Below are positions 8,350 to 16,245 of a DNA stretch of 64,000 bases, one piece after another; the first letter of the stretch is position 1; each line of letters starts with the position of its first letter. A program made the position numbers and the translations under genes. The stretch is from Intestinimonas butyriciproducens (GTDB lineage Bacteria > Bacillota > Clostridia > Oscillospirales > Oscillospiraceae), in contig NZ_CP011524.1 of assembly GCF_004154955.1 (NCBI RefSeq), positions 62,001-126,000 on the forward strand. Direction: 5' to 3'. Below the pieces are notes generated by a model, which was not told the origin of the DNA, did not search any database, and saw nothing but the letters and a program-made list of their open reading frames with translations.

Positions 8350-8788
8350 CAAACGGCGGAATGACCGCGCCGGAAGGCGCGTACAAGCGGTTTGCCCGAA
8401 GGGCAAAGCCTTGCCGCCGGGCGGATTCATTCCGCCCCGGCGGGTCTGGACAGCGGGGCCCCCGTGGGAGGCGGAGCCTCTCACGGGGCGCGGACGCACT
8501 GGGACGGAATGCGGAACACCATCGCGCTGGCGGCGGCGTATCTGGAGTGCGAGTAACAAACGGCGGAATGACCGCGCCGGAAGGCGCGTACAAGCGGTTT
8601 GCCCGAAGGGCAAAGCCTTGCCGCCGGGCGGATTCATTCCGCCCCGGCGGGTCTGGACAGCGGGGCCCCCGTGGGAGGCGGAGCCTCTCACGGGGCGCGG
8701 ACGCACTGGGACGGAATGCGGAACACCATCGCGCTGGCGGCGGCGTATCTGGAGTGCGAGCAACAAGCGGCGGAATGGCCGCGCCGGG
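8284..8788. repeat. 207-bp tandem repeat made from the M42 gene end plus a structured element
   Basis: Unit 1 is 8284-8490 and unit 2 is 8491-8697; they look identical base for base. A partial third unit runs 8698-8788. Each unit starts with the last 66 coding bases and stop of the M42 gene (CGGACGCACTGGGACGG onward) and continues into about 125 bases of hairpin-rich non-coding DNA. The period is 69 codons, so every reading frame is preserved across units. The third unit drifts: TAACAAACGG becomes CAACAAGCGG, removing the stop. This explains most of the 530-base gap before recJ. Confidence 0.95.
8366..8488 (+). repeat. Four-hairpin structured element, M42 locus (copy 1; identical copy at 8573-8695)
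   Basis: Hairpins in order: CGCGCC/GGCGCG (8366-8381, loop GGAA); CAAG...CTTG closing TTTGCCC/GGGCAAA (8384-8413); GGGCGGA/TCCGCCC with loop TTCAT (8419-8437); a 13-bp stem with one G-T pair and loop GGA (8460-8488). The same order, linker lengths and loop bases recur at 24001-24122 with different but compensating stem sequences. No protein-coding frame explains it. It could be an RNA element, a non-autonomous mobile unit, or both. Confidence 0.8.
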
Positions 8789-8816
8789 GACAGTGCGAAA
8801 TACAGCTCCTTTTTGC

Positions 8817-8845
8817 TTGTAAGAAGCGCGGTGATTTGATATAAT
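8817..8845 (+). promoter_or_regulatory. Promoter candidate for recJ-relA
   Basis: TTGTAA at 8817-8822 and a perfect TATAAT at 8840-8845 are 17 bases apart, 35 bases upstream of the recJ start, directly after the M42 tandem repeat. Confidence 0.6.
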
Positions 8846-8880
8846 AAAGGGTGATTTTTTGAGATTTTGAGGGCTTGCCG

Positions 8881-10998
8881 ATGAAATATAAAAAGTGGAA
8901 CCAGGCCGCCCCGGACCGGAGCGCCGTCCTGGCGCTGGTGGAGGCAGGGCTGCCGGCCCTTGCCGCCACGGTGCTCTGCGCCCGTGGGGTGGATACGCCG
9001 GAGGCCGCTGCGGCCTTTCTGGCCGCGGCGGACGCCCCCCTCCACGACCCCATGCTCCTGCGGGATATGGACCGGGCCGTGGAGCGGATGGAACGGGCGC
9101 TGGCTGGAAATGAATACATAGCGGTGTACGGCGATTACGACGTGGACGGCATCACCTCCACCTGCCTGCTCACCCGGTTCCTCAGCGCTCGGGGCGCCCG
9201 GGTGCTCCCCTATATCCCCGACCGCCTGGAGGAGGGCTACGGCCTGAACCGGGAGGCCGTGGAGCTGCTGGCGGACAAAGGGGTCACCCTCATCGTTACG
9301 GTGGACTGCGGCATCACCGCTGTGGAGGAGGCGCGGTACGCCGCGTCTCTGGGTCTGGACGTGATCATCACCGACCATCACGAGTGCAAGGACGAACTGC
9401 CCCAGGCGGTGGCCGTGGTGGACCCCCACCGGCGGGACTGCGGCTATCCCTTCCCGTGCCTTGCGGGGGTGGGCGTGGCGCTGAAGCTGGCGCTGGCGCT
9501 CACGCCCGGGCCGGAGCGGGAGCGGGTCCTGAGCGAATATGCCGATCTTGCGGCCATCGGTACGGTGGCCGACGTCATGCAGCTTTCCGGAGAGAACCGC
9601 GCCATCGTGCGCCGGGGCCTCCAGGCGCTGGCACAAACCCGCCGGCCGGGGCTGAGGGCCCTCATCCGGGAGGCCGGGGCGGAGGGCAAGGCCCTGACCG
9701 CCTCCTGCATCGGCTTCACCCTGGCGCCCCGCATCAACGCGGCGGGCCGCATGGGCTGCGCTCCCGTGGCGGCGGAGCTGCTCCTCACGGAGGACCCCGG
9801 GCGGGCGGAGGCGCTCTCCCATGCGCTGTGCGCCCTCAACCGGGAGCGCCAGTCCATCGAGGGGCATATCTATGAGGAGTGCCTGGCCCGGCTGGAGCGG
9901 GAGAGCGCCGGACAGCGGCGCTCCATCGTACTCGCCGGCGAGGGCTGGCACCAGGGCGTGGTTGGCATCGTGGCCTCCCGTCTGGCGGAGAAATACGCCT
10001 GCCCCACATTCATGATTTGCGTCCAGGACGGCCGGGGCAAGGGCTCCTGCCGCTCCTTCGGGGGCTTCAACCTCTTCCGGGCGCTGGAATCCTGCGCCGA
10101 TCTGCTGGATGGCTTCGGCGGCCATGCCCTGGCCGCCGGCTTTACGATCCTGGAGGAGCACATCGGCGCCTTCCGGCAGCGGATCGACCGCTGCGTGGAG
10201 GAGTGGACCGGCGAGCACGAGCTGGCGTCCGCTCTGGAGGTGGACGCCGAGCTGCCCGACGAGAATCTCCTCACCGTGGAGGAGGTGGCCGGACTGGACC
10301 TCCTGGAGCCCTATGGGGCCGGGAACCCCAAGCCGGTGTTCTCCCTCCCGGGCTGTACGGTCTCCTCCCTCGCCGAGGTGGGCGGCGGGCGGCATCTGAA
10401 GCTGCGCCTGAGCCGGGGCGGCCATCTGCTGGACGCCATTTTCTTTTCCGTGGGCGCCGCGGAGACGGGCGTTGCCCCCGGCGACCGGATCGACGTCACG
10501 TTTACCCCCCAGATCAACGAATTCCGGGGGAACCGGAGCGTACAGCTCCAACTGTGCGACCTGCGCCCCGCGCCCACCCGGATGGCGGCGGAGCAGGCCC
10601 TCTATGAGCGGCTGCGCCGGGGGGAGGCCCTTTCTGCCCAGGAGGCGGCGGCACTCATCCCCAGCCGGGCCGAATTTGCGGCGGTGTGGCGGTATCTCAG
10701 CGGCCACGCCCGCCTGGGCCGGGTGGAGGACACCGCGCGCCGCCTGGCCCGGGGCGTCTCCAGGACCTATGGCATCAAGGAGACCGTGATGCGGACCATG
10801 GTATGCCTGGAGGTGCTGGACGAGCACGGCCTCATCCAGGTGGAGCAGACCACCGACCATCTGCGCATCGACCTGTGCCGGGTGGAGGGCAAGGTGGACC
10901 TGGAGTCCTCCGACCTGATGAAGCGCCTGCGGCGCCTGGCGGAGGGCGGAACGCCCGGCACCGGCCCGGCGGGCGCTTCGGCGCGCCGCCCGATCTGA
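8881..10998 (+). CDS. recJ: Single-stranded-DNA-specific exonuclease RecJ
   Basis: A 705-residue 5'-3' ssDNA exonuclease used in recombination and mismatch repair. DHH-family motifs are in order: DYDVDG at 85-90, VDCG near 141-144, TDHHE at 164-168, then the DHHA1 region with GGHALAAGF, and an OB-fold in the C-terminal third (from about residue 455). An extra C-terminal segment beyond the OB-fold, common in Firmicutes, carries a helical domain. The ATG at 8881 is chosen over an in-frame TTG six bases earlier; the ribosome site is weak (GAGGG). relA follows 13 bases later, so the two form an operon as in many Clostridia. Confidence 0.95.
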   Translation: MKYKKWNQAAPDRSAVLALVEAGLPALAATVLCARGVDTPEAAAAFLAAADAPLHDPMLLRDMDRAVERMERALAGNEYIAVYGDYDVDGITSTCLLTRFLSARGARVLPYIPDRLEEGYGLNREAVELLADKGVTLIVTVDCGITAVEEARYAASLGLDVIITDHHECKDELPQAVAVVDPHRRDCGYPFPCLAGVGVALKLALALTPGPERERVLSEYADLAAIGTVADVMQLSGENRAIVRRGLQALAQTRRPGLRALIREAGAEGKALTASCIGFTLAPRINAAGRMGCAPVAAELLLTEDPGRAEALSHALCALNRERQSIEGHIYEECLARLERESAGQRRSIVLAGEGWHQGVVGIVASRLAEKYACPTFMICVQDGRGKGSCRSFGGFNLFRALESCADLLDGFGGHALAAGFTILEEHIGAFRQRIDRCVEEWTGEHELASALEVDAELPDENLLTVEEVAGLDLLEPYGAGNPKPVFSLPGCTVSSLAEVGGGRHLKLRLSRGGHLLDAIFFSVGAAETGVAPGDRIDVTFTPQINEFRGNRSVQLQLCDLRPAPTRMAAEQALYERLRRGEALSAQEAAALIPSRAEFAAVWRYLSGHARLGRVEDTARRLARGVSRTYGIKETVMRTMVCLEVLDEHGLIQVEQTTDHLRIDLCRVEGKVDLESSDLMKRLRRLAEGGTPGTGPAGASARRPI

Positions 10999-11011
10999 AG
11001 AAGGTGATTTT

Positions 11012-13234
11012 ATGGACCCTGTCCTGGAGAGCTATTATGCTCTGGAGGAAAAAGTAAAACAATACAATCCGAATCTGGACACCAAGCGGCTTTTTGCCGC
11101 CTTCCAGTATGCGGACAACGCCCACTCCGGGCAGCTTCGGAAGGATGGGTCCCCCTTCGTCACCCACCCTCTGGCGGTGGCGGAGATCGTGGCCGAGCTG
11201 GAGCTGGATACCGACTCCATCATCGCCGCCCTTCTGCACGACTGCATTGAGGACACCGGCTCCACCCACGAGGAGATCGCCAAGCTCTTTGGCCCGGCGG
11301 TGGCCGACCTGGTGGAGGGGGTCACCAAGCTGACCCGGGTGCAGTATACCTCCAAGGAAGAGGAGCAGATGGAGAACCTCCGGAAAATGCTCATGGCCAT
11401 GGCTAAGGACATCCGGGTGATCCTCATCAAGATCTGCGACCGGCTCCACAATATGCGCACCATGAACTACCAGTCCGCCCGCAAGCAGCGGGAAAAGGCC
11501 CTGGAGACCATGGAGATCTACGCGCCCATCGCCCACCGGCTGGGCATGCAGAAGATCAAATGGGAGCTGGAGGACCTGTCCCTCCAGTACCTGGACCCGG
11601 TGGGCTATCAGGAGATCAGCGACGAGCTGCTCCGCCGCTCCTCCGCCCATGAGGAGTTCATGGCGGGGATCCAGAAGAAGATCAAGGACCGCCTGGCGGA
11701 GGAGGGCATCAAGGCTACCGTCTATGGCCGGGTGAAGCACATCTACTCCATCTACCGGAAGATGTTCGCCCAGAACAAGACCCTGGACGAGATCTTCGAT
11801 CTCTACGCCTTCCGGGTCATCGTGGACGACATCCCAGAGTGCTACAACGTCCTGGGCTGCATCCACGACCTCTTCAAGCCGGTGCTGGGCCGGTTCAAGG
11901 ACTATATCGGCACCCCCAAGCCCAACGGCTACCAGTCCCTGCACACCACGGTCATCGGCCGGGAGGGCATCCCCTTCGAGGTGCAGATCCGCACCTGGGA
12001 GATGCACCACACCGCGGAGTACGGCATCGCCGCCCACTGGAAGTACAAGCAGGGCCTTGCCAACGACAAACTGGGCACCGAGGAGGCCTTCGAGTGGGTC
12101 CGCAAGCTGCTGGAAAATCAGCAGGACACCGACGCGGAGGAGTACGTCCGCACCCTCAAGGTGGACATGTTCGCCGACGAGGTGTTCGTCTTCACCCCCC
12201 GGGGCGACGTGGTGAACCTGCCCGCCGGGGCCACCCCCATCGACTTCGCCTACTCCATTCACTCCGCCGTGGGCAACGCCATGACGGGGGCCAAGGTGAA
12301 CGGGCGCATCGTCACCTTTGATTACCAGCTCCAGTCCGGGGACATTGTGGAGGTTATCACCTCCAAATCCGCCCACGGCCCCAGCCGGGACTGGATGAAG
12401 ATCTGCAAGTCCAACGAGGCGCGGAACAAGATCAAGCAGTGGTTCAAGAAGGAGCGCCGGGAGGAGAACATCGTCACCGGGCGGTCCATGTTCGAGTCCG
12501 AGCTCAAGCGCACCGGGATCTCCCTGGCCGCCATCACCAGCGAGGAGGTGCTGCCCCACCTCCTCAAAAAGGTGGGCTCCGGCTCCCTGGACGATCTGTA
12601 CGCCGCCATCGGCTACGGCGGCATGACCGCCCAGAAGGCGGTGAACCGAATCCGGGACGAGCTGGGCCGCCTGACCCGGGATAAAAATGAGAAGGCCGCC
12701 GCCGAACGCCTGGCCTCCGAGGGGACCTCTCCCCAACTGGCCGCCCCCGCCAAGCTGATCCCCGGTGCCCGGCGCAGTGAATCGGGCATCATCGTGGAGG
12801 GGCTGGACAACTGCCTGGTGAAGTTCGCCAAGTGCTGTACGCCCGTGCCCGGGGATCCGGTGGTGGGATTCATCACCCGGGGCTTCGGCGTGTCCGTCCA
12901 CCGGCAGGACTGCCCCAACGCCGACCCGGCCCGGCGCAAGCCGGAGGAGGAGGGCCGGTGGGTGAAGGTCTCCTGGGGGGAGAGCGAGCTGGCCTCCTAC
13001 CAGACCTCTCTGGAGATCTCCGCCAAGGACCGGGACGCCCTGGCCCTGGATGTGACCATGGCGCTCACCGCCGCGAAGGTCAAGGTGCAGAGCTTCTCCG
13101 CCCGCAGCCTCCCCGACGGGTACGCCATGGTGTCCATCGTGCTGGAAGTGCGGGACCGGAACGAGCTCACCAGCCTCATCAACAAGCTCGGCCAGATCTC
13201 CGGCGTGTACCAGGTGAAACGGGCCACGGGGTAA
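11012..13234 (+). CDS. relA: Bifunctional (p)ppGpp synthetase/hydrolase RelA/SpoT (Rel)
   Basis: A 740-residue stringent-response enzyme of standard length. The N-terminal hydrolase HD domain is intact (HPLAVAEI, then LLHDCIEDT with HD and ED, and ICDRLHNMRT). The synthetase domain follows with GRVKHIYSIYRKM, FDLYAFRVIV and GTPKPNGYQSLHT. The regulatory half has a TGS domain (VFVFTPRGDVVNLPAGATP), a cysteine pair in KCCTPVPGD and a C-terminal ACT domain. Both catalytic centres look functional, so it makes and degrades (p)ppGpp. AAGGTGA precedes the ATG. Downstream lies the first copy of a structured repeat family. Confidence 0.96.
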   Translation: MDPVLESYYALEEKVKQYNPNLDTKRLFAAFQYADNAHSGQLRKDGSPFVTHPLAVAEIVAELELDTDSIIAALLHDCIEDTGSTHEEIAKLFGPAVADLVEGVTKLTRVQYTSKEEEQMENLRKMLMAMAKDIRVILIKICDRLHNMRTMNYQSARKQREKALETMEIYAPIAHRLGMQKIKWELEDLSLQYLDPVGYQEISDELLRRSSAHEEFMAGIQKKIKDRLAEEGIKATVYGRVKHIYSIYRKMFAQNKTLDEIFDLYAFRVIVDDIPECYNVLGCIHDLFKPVLGRFKDYIGTPKPNGYQSLHTTVIGREGIPFEVQIRTWEMHHTAEYGIAAHWKYKQGLANDKLGTEEAFEWVRKLLENQQDTDAEEYVRTLKVDMFADEVFVFTPRGDVVNLPAGATPIDFAYSIHSAVGNAMTGAKVNGRIVTFDYQLQSGDIVEVITSKSAHGPSRDWMKICKSNEARNKIKQWFKKERREENIVTGRSMFESELKRTGISLAAITSEEVLPHLLKKVGSGSLDDLYAAIGYGGMTAQKAVNRIRDELGRLTRDKNEKAAAERLASEGTSPQLAAPAKLIPGARRSESGIIVEGLDNCLVKFAKCCTPVPGDPVVGFITRGFGVSVHRQDCPNADPARRKPEEEGRWVKVSWGESELASYQTSLEISAKDRDALALDVTMALTAAKVKVQSFSARSLPDGYAMVSIVLEVRDRNELTSLINKLGQISGVYQVKRATG

Positions 13235-13237
13235 AAC

Positions 13238-13579
13238 GAAGCGCGGAGCGCCCGGAGCAGCGCGGATGGACCGGAGCGAGGGCGAGCGGCGGGCCGCAAA
13301 GCGGCCCAAAGACCAGCCCGAGTCGGAGGGAAGCCGCGCGTCGCGCAGCCGCCGCAGCGTGACAGGAGAGAAGCGCGGAGCGCCGGGAGCAGGACAACAG
13401 CGAAACACGCAGACGAAAAAACAGGGCGGGCCGAGGCCCGGCGGCATTTTTCGCGGAGTGTTGAGCAGTTATCCGTCGCGGAGGGCGCGGAGCGTGACAG
13501 ACCCGAAGCGCGGAGCGCCCGGGAGCAGGCGCACAGCAAGCCGCAAGGGGGCCCCGCAAAGCCGCAGGGCTTTGTGGGG
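13238..13579 (+). repeat. Structured intergenic repeat, family 2, copy after relA
   Basis: The 400 bases after relA hold no convincing gene. The motif GAAGCGCGGAGCGC followed by CGGGAGCAGG recurs at 13238, 13370 and 13505. Between the last two lies an A5/T5-closed hairpin (CGAAAAA from about 13414 to TTTTTCG near 13451) enclosing ACAGG and CGGCA, and after the third lies a 12-bp stem CCCCGCAAAGCC/GGCTTTGTGGGG at 13552-13579. The same modules in the same order occur at 41319-41523 after sepF. Function unknown. Confidence 0.75.
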
Positions 13580-13638
13580 AGAGGAGCCGGCTTATCGACC
13601 CGGCCATCCTTCCACAAAACGATTAGGGAGCAATGGAA

Positions 13639-13830
13639 ATGCCTACAATAGAGATAGAGAGCAAGATAGCCGACGCCTTCCGGGGCGGGGAGATCCGCCG
13701 CCGGGAGCTGCGGCTCACCGGCGAGGAGGCCGCGTATATCCGTGCGCATTTCGCCGCCGTGGTCCTCCCCATGGAGCCGGAAGAGGGCAAGAGCTGGTAT
13801 GAAATCACCTTTCGGGGAGCTGAAAACTGA
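13639..13830 (+). CDS. Small protein translationally coupled to the D-Asp ligase-like gene
   Basis: A 63-residue charged, soluble protein that I do not recognise. It begins MPTIEIESKIADAFRGG, is helical by appearance, and ends in a possible beta strand SWYEITFRGAEN. The ATG at 13639 has AGGGAG eight bases upstream; an ATG six bases earlier is in frame but too close to the site. Its stop TGA shares an A with the ATG of the ligase gene (TGATG at 13828-13832), so the two are translationally coupled, which suggests matched amounts or a complex. It has no cysteines, so an amino-group carrier of the LysW type is unlikely. Confidence 0.65.
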   Translation: MPTIEIESKIADAFRGGEIRRRELRLTGEEAAYIRAHFAAVVLPMEPEEGKSWYEITFRGAEN

Positions 13831-15038
13831 TGGAGACATCCTTCCTGCCCCTCCTGTTCGGCGGGGATATCAACGTGTACAGCATGGCCCGGGCCTTTCA
13901 TGAGGCCTACGGCATCCGGTCCACCGCCTACGGCAAGTTTGCCACCGGCGTGTGCTATGAGAGCGCCATTTTGGACTACCGGGTCTGCGCCCAAAATGAG
14001 GACGGGCCCACGTTCTTCCAAAACGTGTGCGGCTATGCCGGGGAGCACCCGGACAAGACGGTGCTGGTCATCGGCTGCGGCGACAGCTATGTGAAGCTGG
14101 CGGCCCGCTACCGGGATCAGTTCCCCGCCAACGTGATCGCCCCCTACATCGACTACGATCTGATGGACCGGCTCACCAACAAGGAGAAATTCTATGAGCT
14201 GTGCGACCAGTTCGGCATCGACCACCCCGGCACCTTCGTCTACCGCCGGGAGATGGGCTATGACTTCCAGCTCCCCTTCGGCGCCCCTTACATCTGTAAG
14301 CCCTCCAACGGCGTGGCCTACTGGGAGCACGATTTCCCCGGCAGCGAGAAGGTGTTCTGCCTCCCCACCCGGGAGGCGCTGGAGACCACCCTGGACAAAG
14401 TCTACGCCGCCGGGTACCCCGACTCCATGATCATTCAGGAGTTCATCCCCGGGGACGACAGCTTCATGCGGGTGCTCACCTGCTACTCCGGCGCCGACGC
14501 CAAGGTCAGGCTCATGTGCCTGGGCCACGTGCTTCTGGAGGAGCACACCCCCCACGGCGTCGGCAATCACGCCGTCATCATCACCGAGCCCAACGACGAG
14601 CTGTGCGAAAAATTCCGGCTCTTTCTGGAGGCCCTGCACTTTACCGGCTTTTCCAACTTCGACATCAAGTACGACCAGCGGGACGGGAAATTCAAGGCCT
14701 TTGAGATCAACACCCGCCAGGGGCGCAGCAACTACTACGTCACCGGCGCGGGATACAACCTGGCACGGATTCTGGTGGAGGACCGGGTGGAGCACAGGCC
14801 CCAGCCGCTCACCGTCACCCACAACCGCTCCCTGTGGATGGTGGTCCCCCGCAGGGTGGCCTACGAGTACACCCCCAGGCGCTATCACCAGGAGATGCGC
14901 GCCCTCATCCAGGCGGGAGCGGTCACCAATCCCTTGCGGTACGGCCCGGATTCCGCCCTGAAGCGGAAGCTGAAGCTGGAGAAGAACCAACTGGGGCACT
15001 TCGTCAAATTCAAAAAGTACTACCACCGGCCGGAATAG
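13830..15038 (+). CDS. ATP-grasp ligase, D-aspartate ligase (Asl)-like
   Basis: A 402-residue ATP-grasp enzyme. Its landmarks match the D-aspartate ligase of Enterococcus faecium as I remember it: FGGDINVYSMARAFHEAYG at the N-terminus, PYIDYDLMDRLTNK, IIQEFIPGDDSFMRVL, LMCLGHVLLEEHTP, and the metal/ATP site FSNFDIKYDQRDG with FEINTRQGRS. That enzyme adds D-Asp through its beta-carboxylate to the side chain of L-Lys in peptidoglycan precursors. The aspartate racemase 35 bases downstream supplies D-Asp, as in E. faecium, where ligase and racemase genes are adjacent. Length is normal. The acceptor (Lys or another diamino acid) is not known here. Confidence 0.85.
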   Translation: METSFLPLLFGGDINVYSMARAFHEAYGIRSTAYGKFATGVCYESAILDYRVCAQNEDGPTFFQNVCGYAGEHPDKTVLVIGCGDSYVKLAARYRDQFPANVIAPYIDYDLMDRLTNKEKFYELCDQFGIDHPGTFVYRREMGYDFQLPFGAPYICKPSNGVAYWEHDFPGSEKVFCLPTREALETTLDKVYAAGYPDSMIIQEFIPGDDSFMRVLTCYSGADAKVRLMCLGHVLLEEHTPHGVGNHAVIITEPNDELCEKFRLFLEALHFTGFSNFDIKYDQRDGKFKAFEINTRQGRSNYYVTGAGYNLARILVEDRVEHRPQPLTVTHNRSLWMVVPRRVAYEYTPRRYHQEMRALIQAGAVTNPLRYGPDSALKRKLKLEKNQLGHFVKFKKYYHRPE

Positions 15039-15072
15039 GGCGGCGCCCGGCGGGGATGCAGGAGGCACAGGA

Positions 15073-15780
15073 ATGGAACAAGAGCAGCGCCTGGGCATTT
15101 TGGGGGGGATGGGCCCCCAGGCCACCCAGGTCTTTTACCAGCGGATCCTGGACAAGACCGATGCATCCCGGGACCAGGAGCACGTGCCCACCCTGATCTG
15201 GAGCGACACCGGGATGCCCGACCGCACCCGGGCCATCCTCTCCGGGGAGACGGAGCCGGTTTTTGCCCGGCTGCTCTCCGGCGCCCGCCTGCTGGAGCGG
15301 GAGGGCTGCACCGTGCTGGCCATCCCCTGCAACACCTCCCATTTTTTTGCCGACCGTCTCCAGGCCGGGCTGCGGATCCGCCTTTTGAACATGGTGCGCC
15401 TCTCGGCGGCGGCCATGGCGGCCCGGGGATGTCGGCGGGTGGGCATCCTGGCCACCGACGGCACGGTGCGCACCGGCATCTACCAGCGGGAGTGCGCCGG
15501 GCAGGGCGTGGAGGCCGTGGTCCCGGGGCCCCAGGCCCAGGCCCTCACCATGAGCATCATTTACGACGAGATCAAGCGGGGAGAGAGCGGCTCCCGGGAG
15601 AAGTTCGCCGCCATCGACCGGGACCTCCGGTCCCAGGGGTGCGACGGCGCCATCCTGGCCTGTACGGAGCTGTCGGTGTACAAGGAGTATCACGGTGTGT
15701 CGGAGCTGTACCTGGACGCGATGGACGTGCTGGCCGAGGAGAGCATCCGGGCCTGCGGATATCCCCTACGGAGCGTGTAG
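15073..15780 (+). CDS. Aspartate/glutamate racemase
   Basis: A 235-residue PLP-independent racemase of the Asp/Glu/hydantoin family. It starts LGILGGMGPQAT, the typical aspartate racemase opening, and has both catalytic cysteines: C86 in IPCNTSH and C197 in LACTELS. It interconverts L- and D-aspartate (D-glutamate is possible). GGAGG precedes the ATG. It is co-directional with the D-Asp ligase-like gene, so the pair can make and attach D-Asp to the cell wall. Its last 15 bases overlap the end of a convergent small gene. Confidence 0.9.
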   Translation: MEQEQRLGILGGMGPQATQVFYQRILDKTDASRDQEHVPTLIWSDTGMPDRTRAILSGETEPVFARLLSGARLLEREGCTVLAIPCNTSHFFADRLQAGLRIRLLNMVRLSAAAMAARGCRRVGILATDGTVRTGIYQRECAGQGVEAVVPGPQAQALTMSIIYDEIKRGESGSREKFAAIDRDLRSQGCDGAILACTELSVYKEYHGVSELYLDAMDVLAEESIRACGYPLRSV

Positions 15781-15969
15781 CAGGAAGCGGAAGAGGGCCT
15801 CGCGGTCCGTCTCCTCCCGGTGGAACTCCGCCTCCTGATAGGCCTCGAAGAGACGGAGCTGCTCCGGAGACATAGTGCCCCGCAGGGCCTGCTCCAGGGC
15901 GCGGTCCCGGGGGGCCTCCGGGGCATGGGCCTCGACAAGATCGAAGATTTCAGATAGAATATCATTCAC
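15766..15969 (-). CDS. Small acidic protein divergent from an XRE regulator
   Basis: A 67-residue, glutamate-rich, helical protein. The central MSPEQLRLFEAYQEAEF-x9-EALFRF pattern loosely recalls the DUF6809-type small proteins found beside XRE regulators in Clostridia mobile DNA, but I am not sure of this. It is transcribed away from the XRE gene; their 63-base spacer holds two tandem dyads and a promoter, so the regulator probably controls it. It ends inside the last codons of the racemase. Confidence 0.6.
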   Translation of the reverse strand: MNDILSEIFDLVEAHAPEAPRDRALEQALRGTMSPEQLRLFEAYQEAEFHREETDREALFRFLLHAP

Positions 15970-15975
15970 TGGAAG

Positions 15976-16017
15976 TATCTCCTTTCGGAGATATTATAAT
16001 ATCTCCATACGGATATA
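15976..16017. promoter_or_regulatory. Twin operators and divergent promoter of the XRE gene pair
   Basis: Two dyads of the same type lie in tandem, 24 bases apart: TATCTCC-N4-GGAGATA (15976-15993) and TATCTCC-N4-GGATATA (16000-16017, one mismatch). Between them is the self-complementary ATATTATAATAT, which gives a TATAAT on either strand. On the minus strand TTGACT (16022-16017) sits 18 bases from it, a good promoter for the 67-residue gene. A dimeric XRE protein bound at both dyads would cover the promoter. Confidence 0.7.
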
Positions 16018-16032
16018 GTCAAGGGGGTAGGC

Positions 16033-16245
16033 ATGGAAATTTTGGCGCAACGTATGCGGAGCTTGCGGAAAGAACGGCATATACGCCAGGAAGTCATGGC
16101 AGAGGCCCTTGGCGTCTCTATCAGCGCCTACCGCCGGTATGAGCTCAATGAGCGGGAACCCGCAGCTCCCTTCCTTGTGGACTTTGCCGACTACTTTGGC
16201 GTTTCAACGGACTACCTGCTGGGCCGCAGGGACGAACGGTTGTAG
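16033..16245 (+). CDS. XRE-family transcriptional regulator
   Basis: A 70-residue protein that is almost entirely one lambda-repressor-like helix-turn-helix: RMRSLRKERHIRQEVMAEAL, then GVSISAYRRYELNEREP and a C-terminal YFGVSTDYLLGR. It has no effector domain, so it probably acts as a simple dimeric repressor, most likely of itself and of the divergent 67-residue gene through the twin operators upstream. The pair interrupts the cell-wall locus between the racemase and the Mur ligase fusion. Confidence 0.9.
   Translation: MEILAQRMRSLRKERHIRQEVMAEALGVSISAYRRYELNEREPAAPFLVDFADYFGVSTDYLLGRRDERL

Noticed and set aside
8284-8788. CRISPR-like array at the tandem repeat
   Set aside because: The units are 207 bases, contain a coding-gene end, and have no short repeats with variable spacers; no cas genes are present.
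13639-13830. LysW-type amino-group carrier protein beside an ATP-grasp ligase and an ArgB-like kinase
   Set aside because: The small protein has no CxxC zinc motif and no C-terminal acidic EDWGE-type end, and the ATP-grasp enzyme matches D-Asp ligase, not LysX. The idea of an amino-group-carrier pathway is attractive but unsupported.
15766-16245. Toxin-antitoxin system
   Set aside because: The two genes are divergent, not an overlapping co-directional pair, and the small protein resembles no toxin fold I know.
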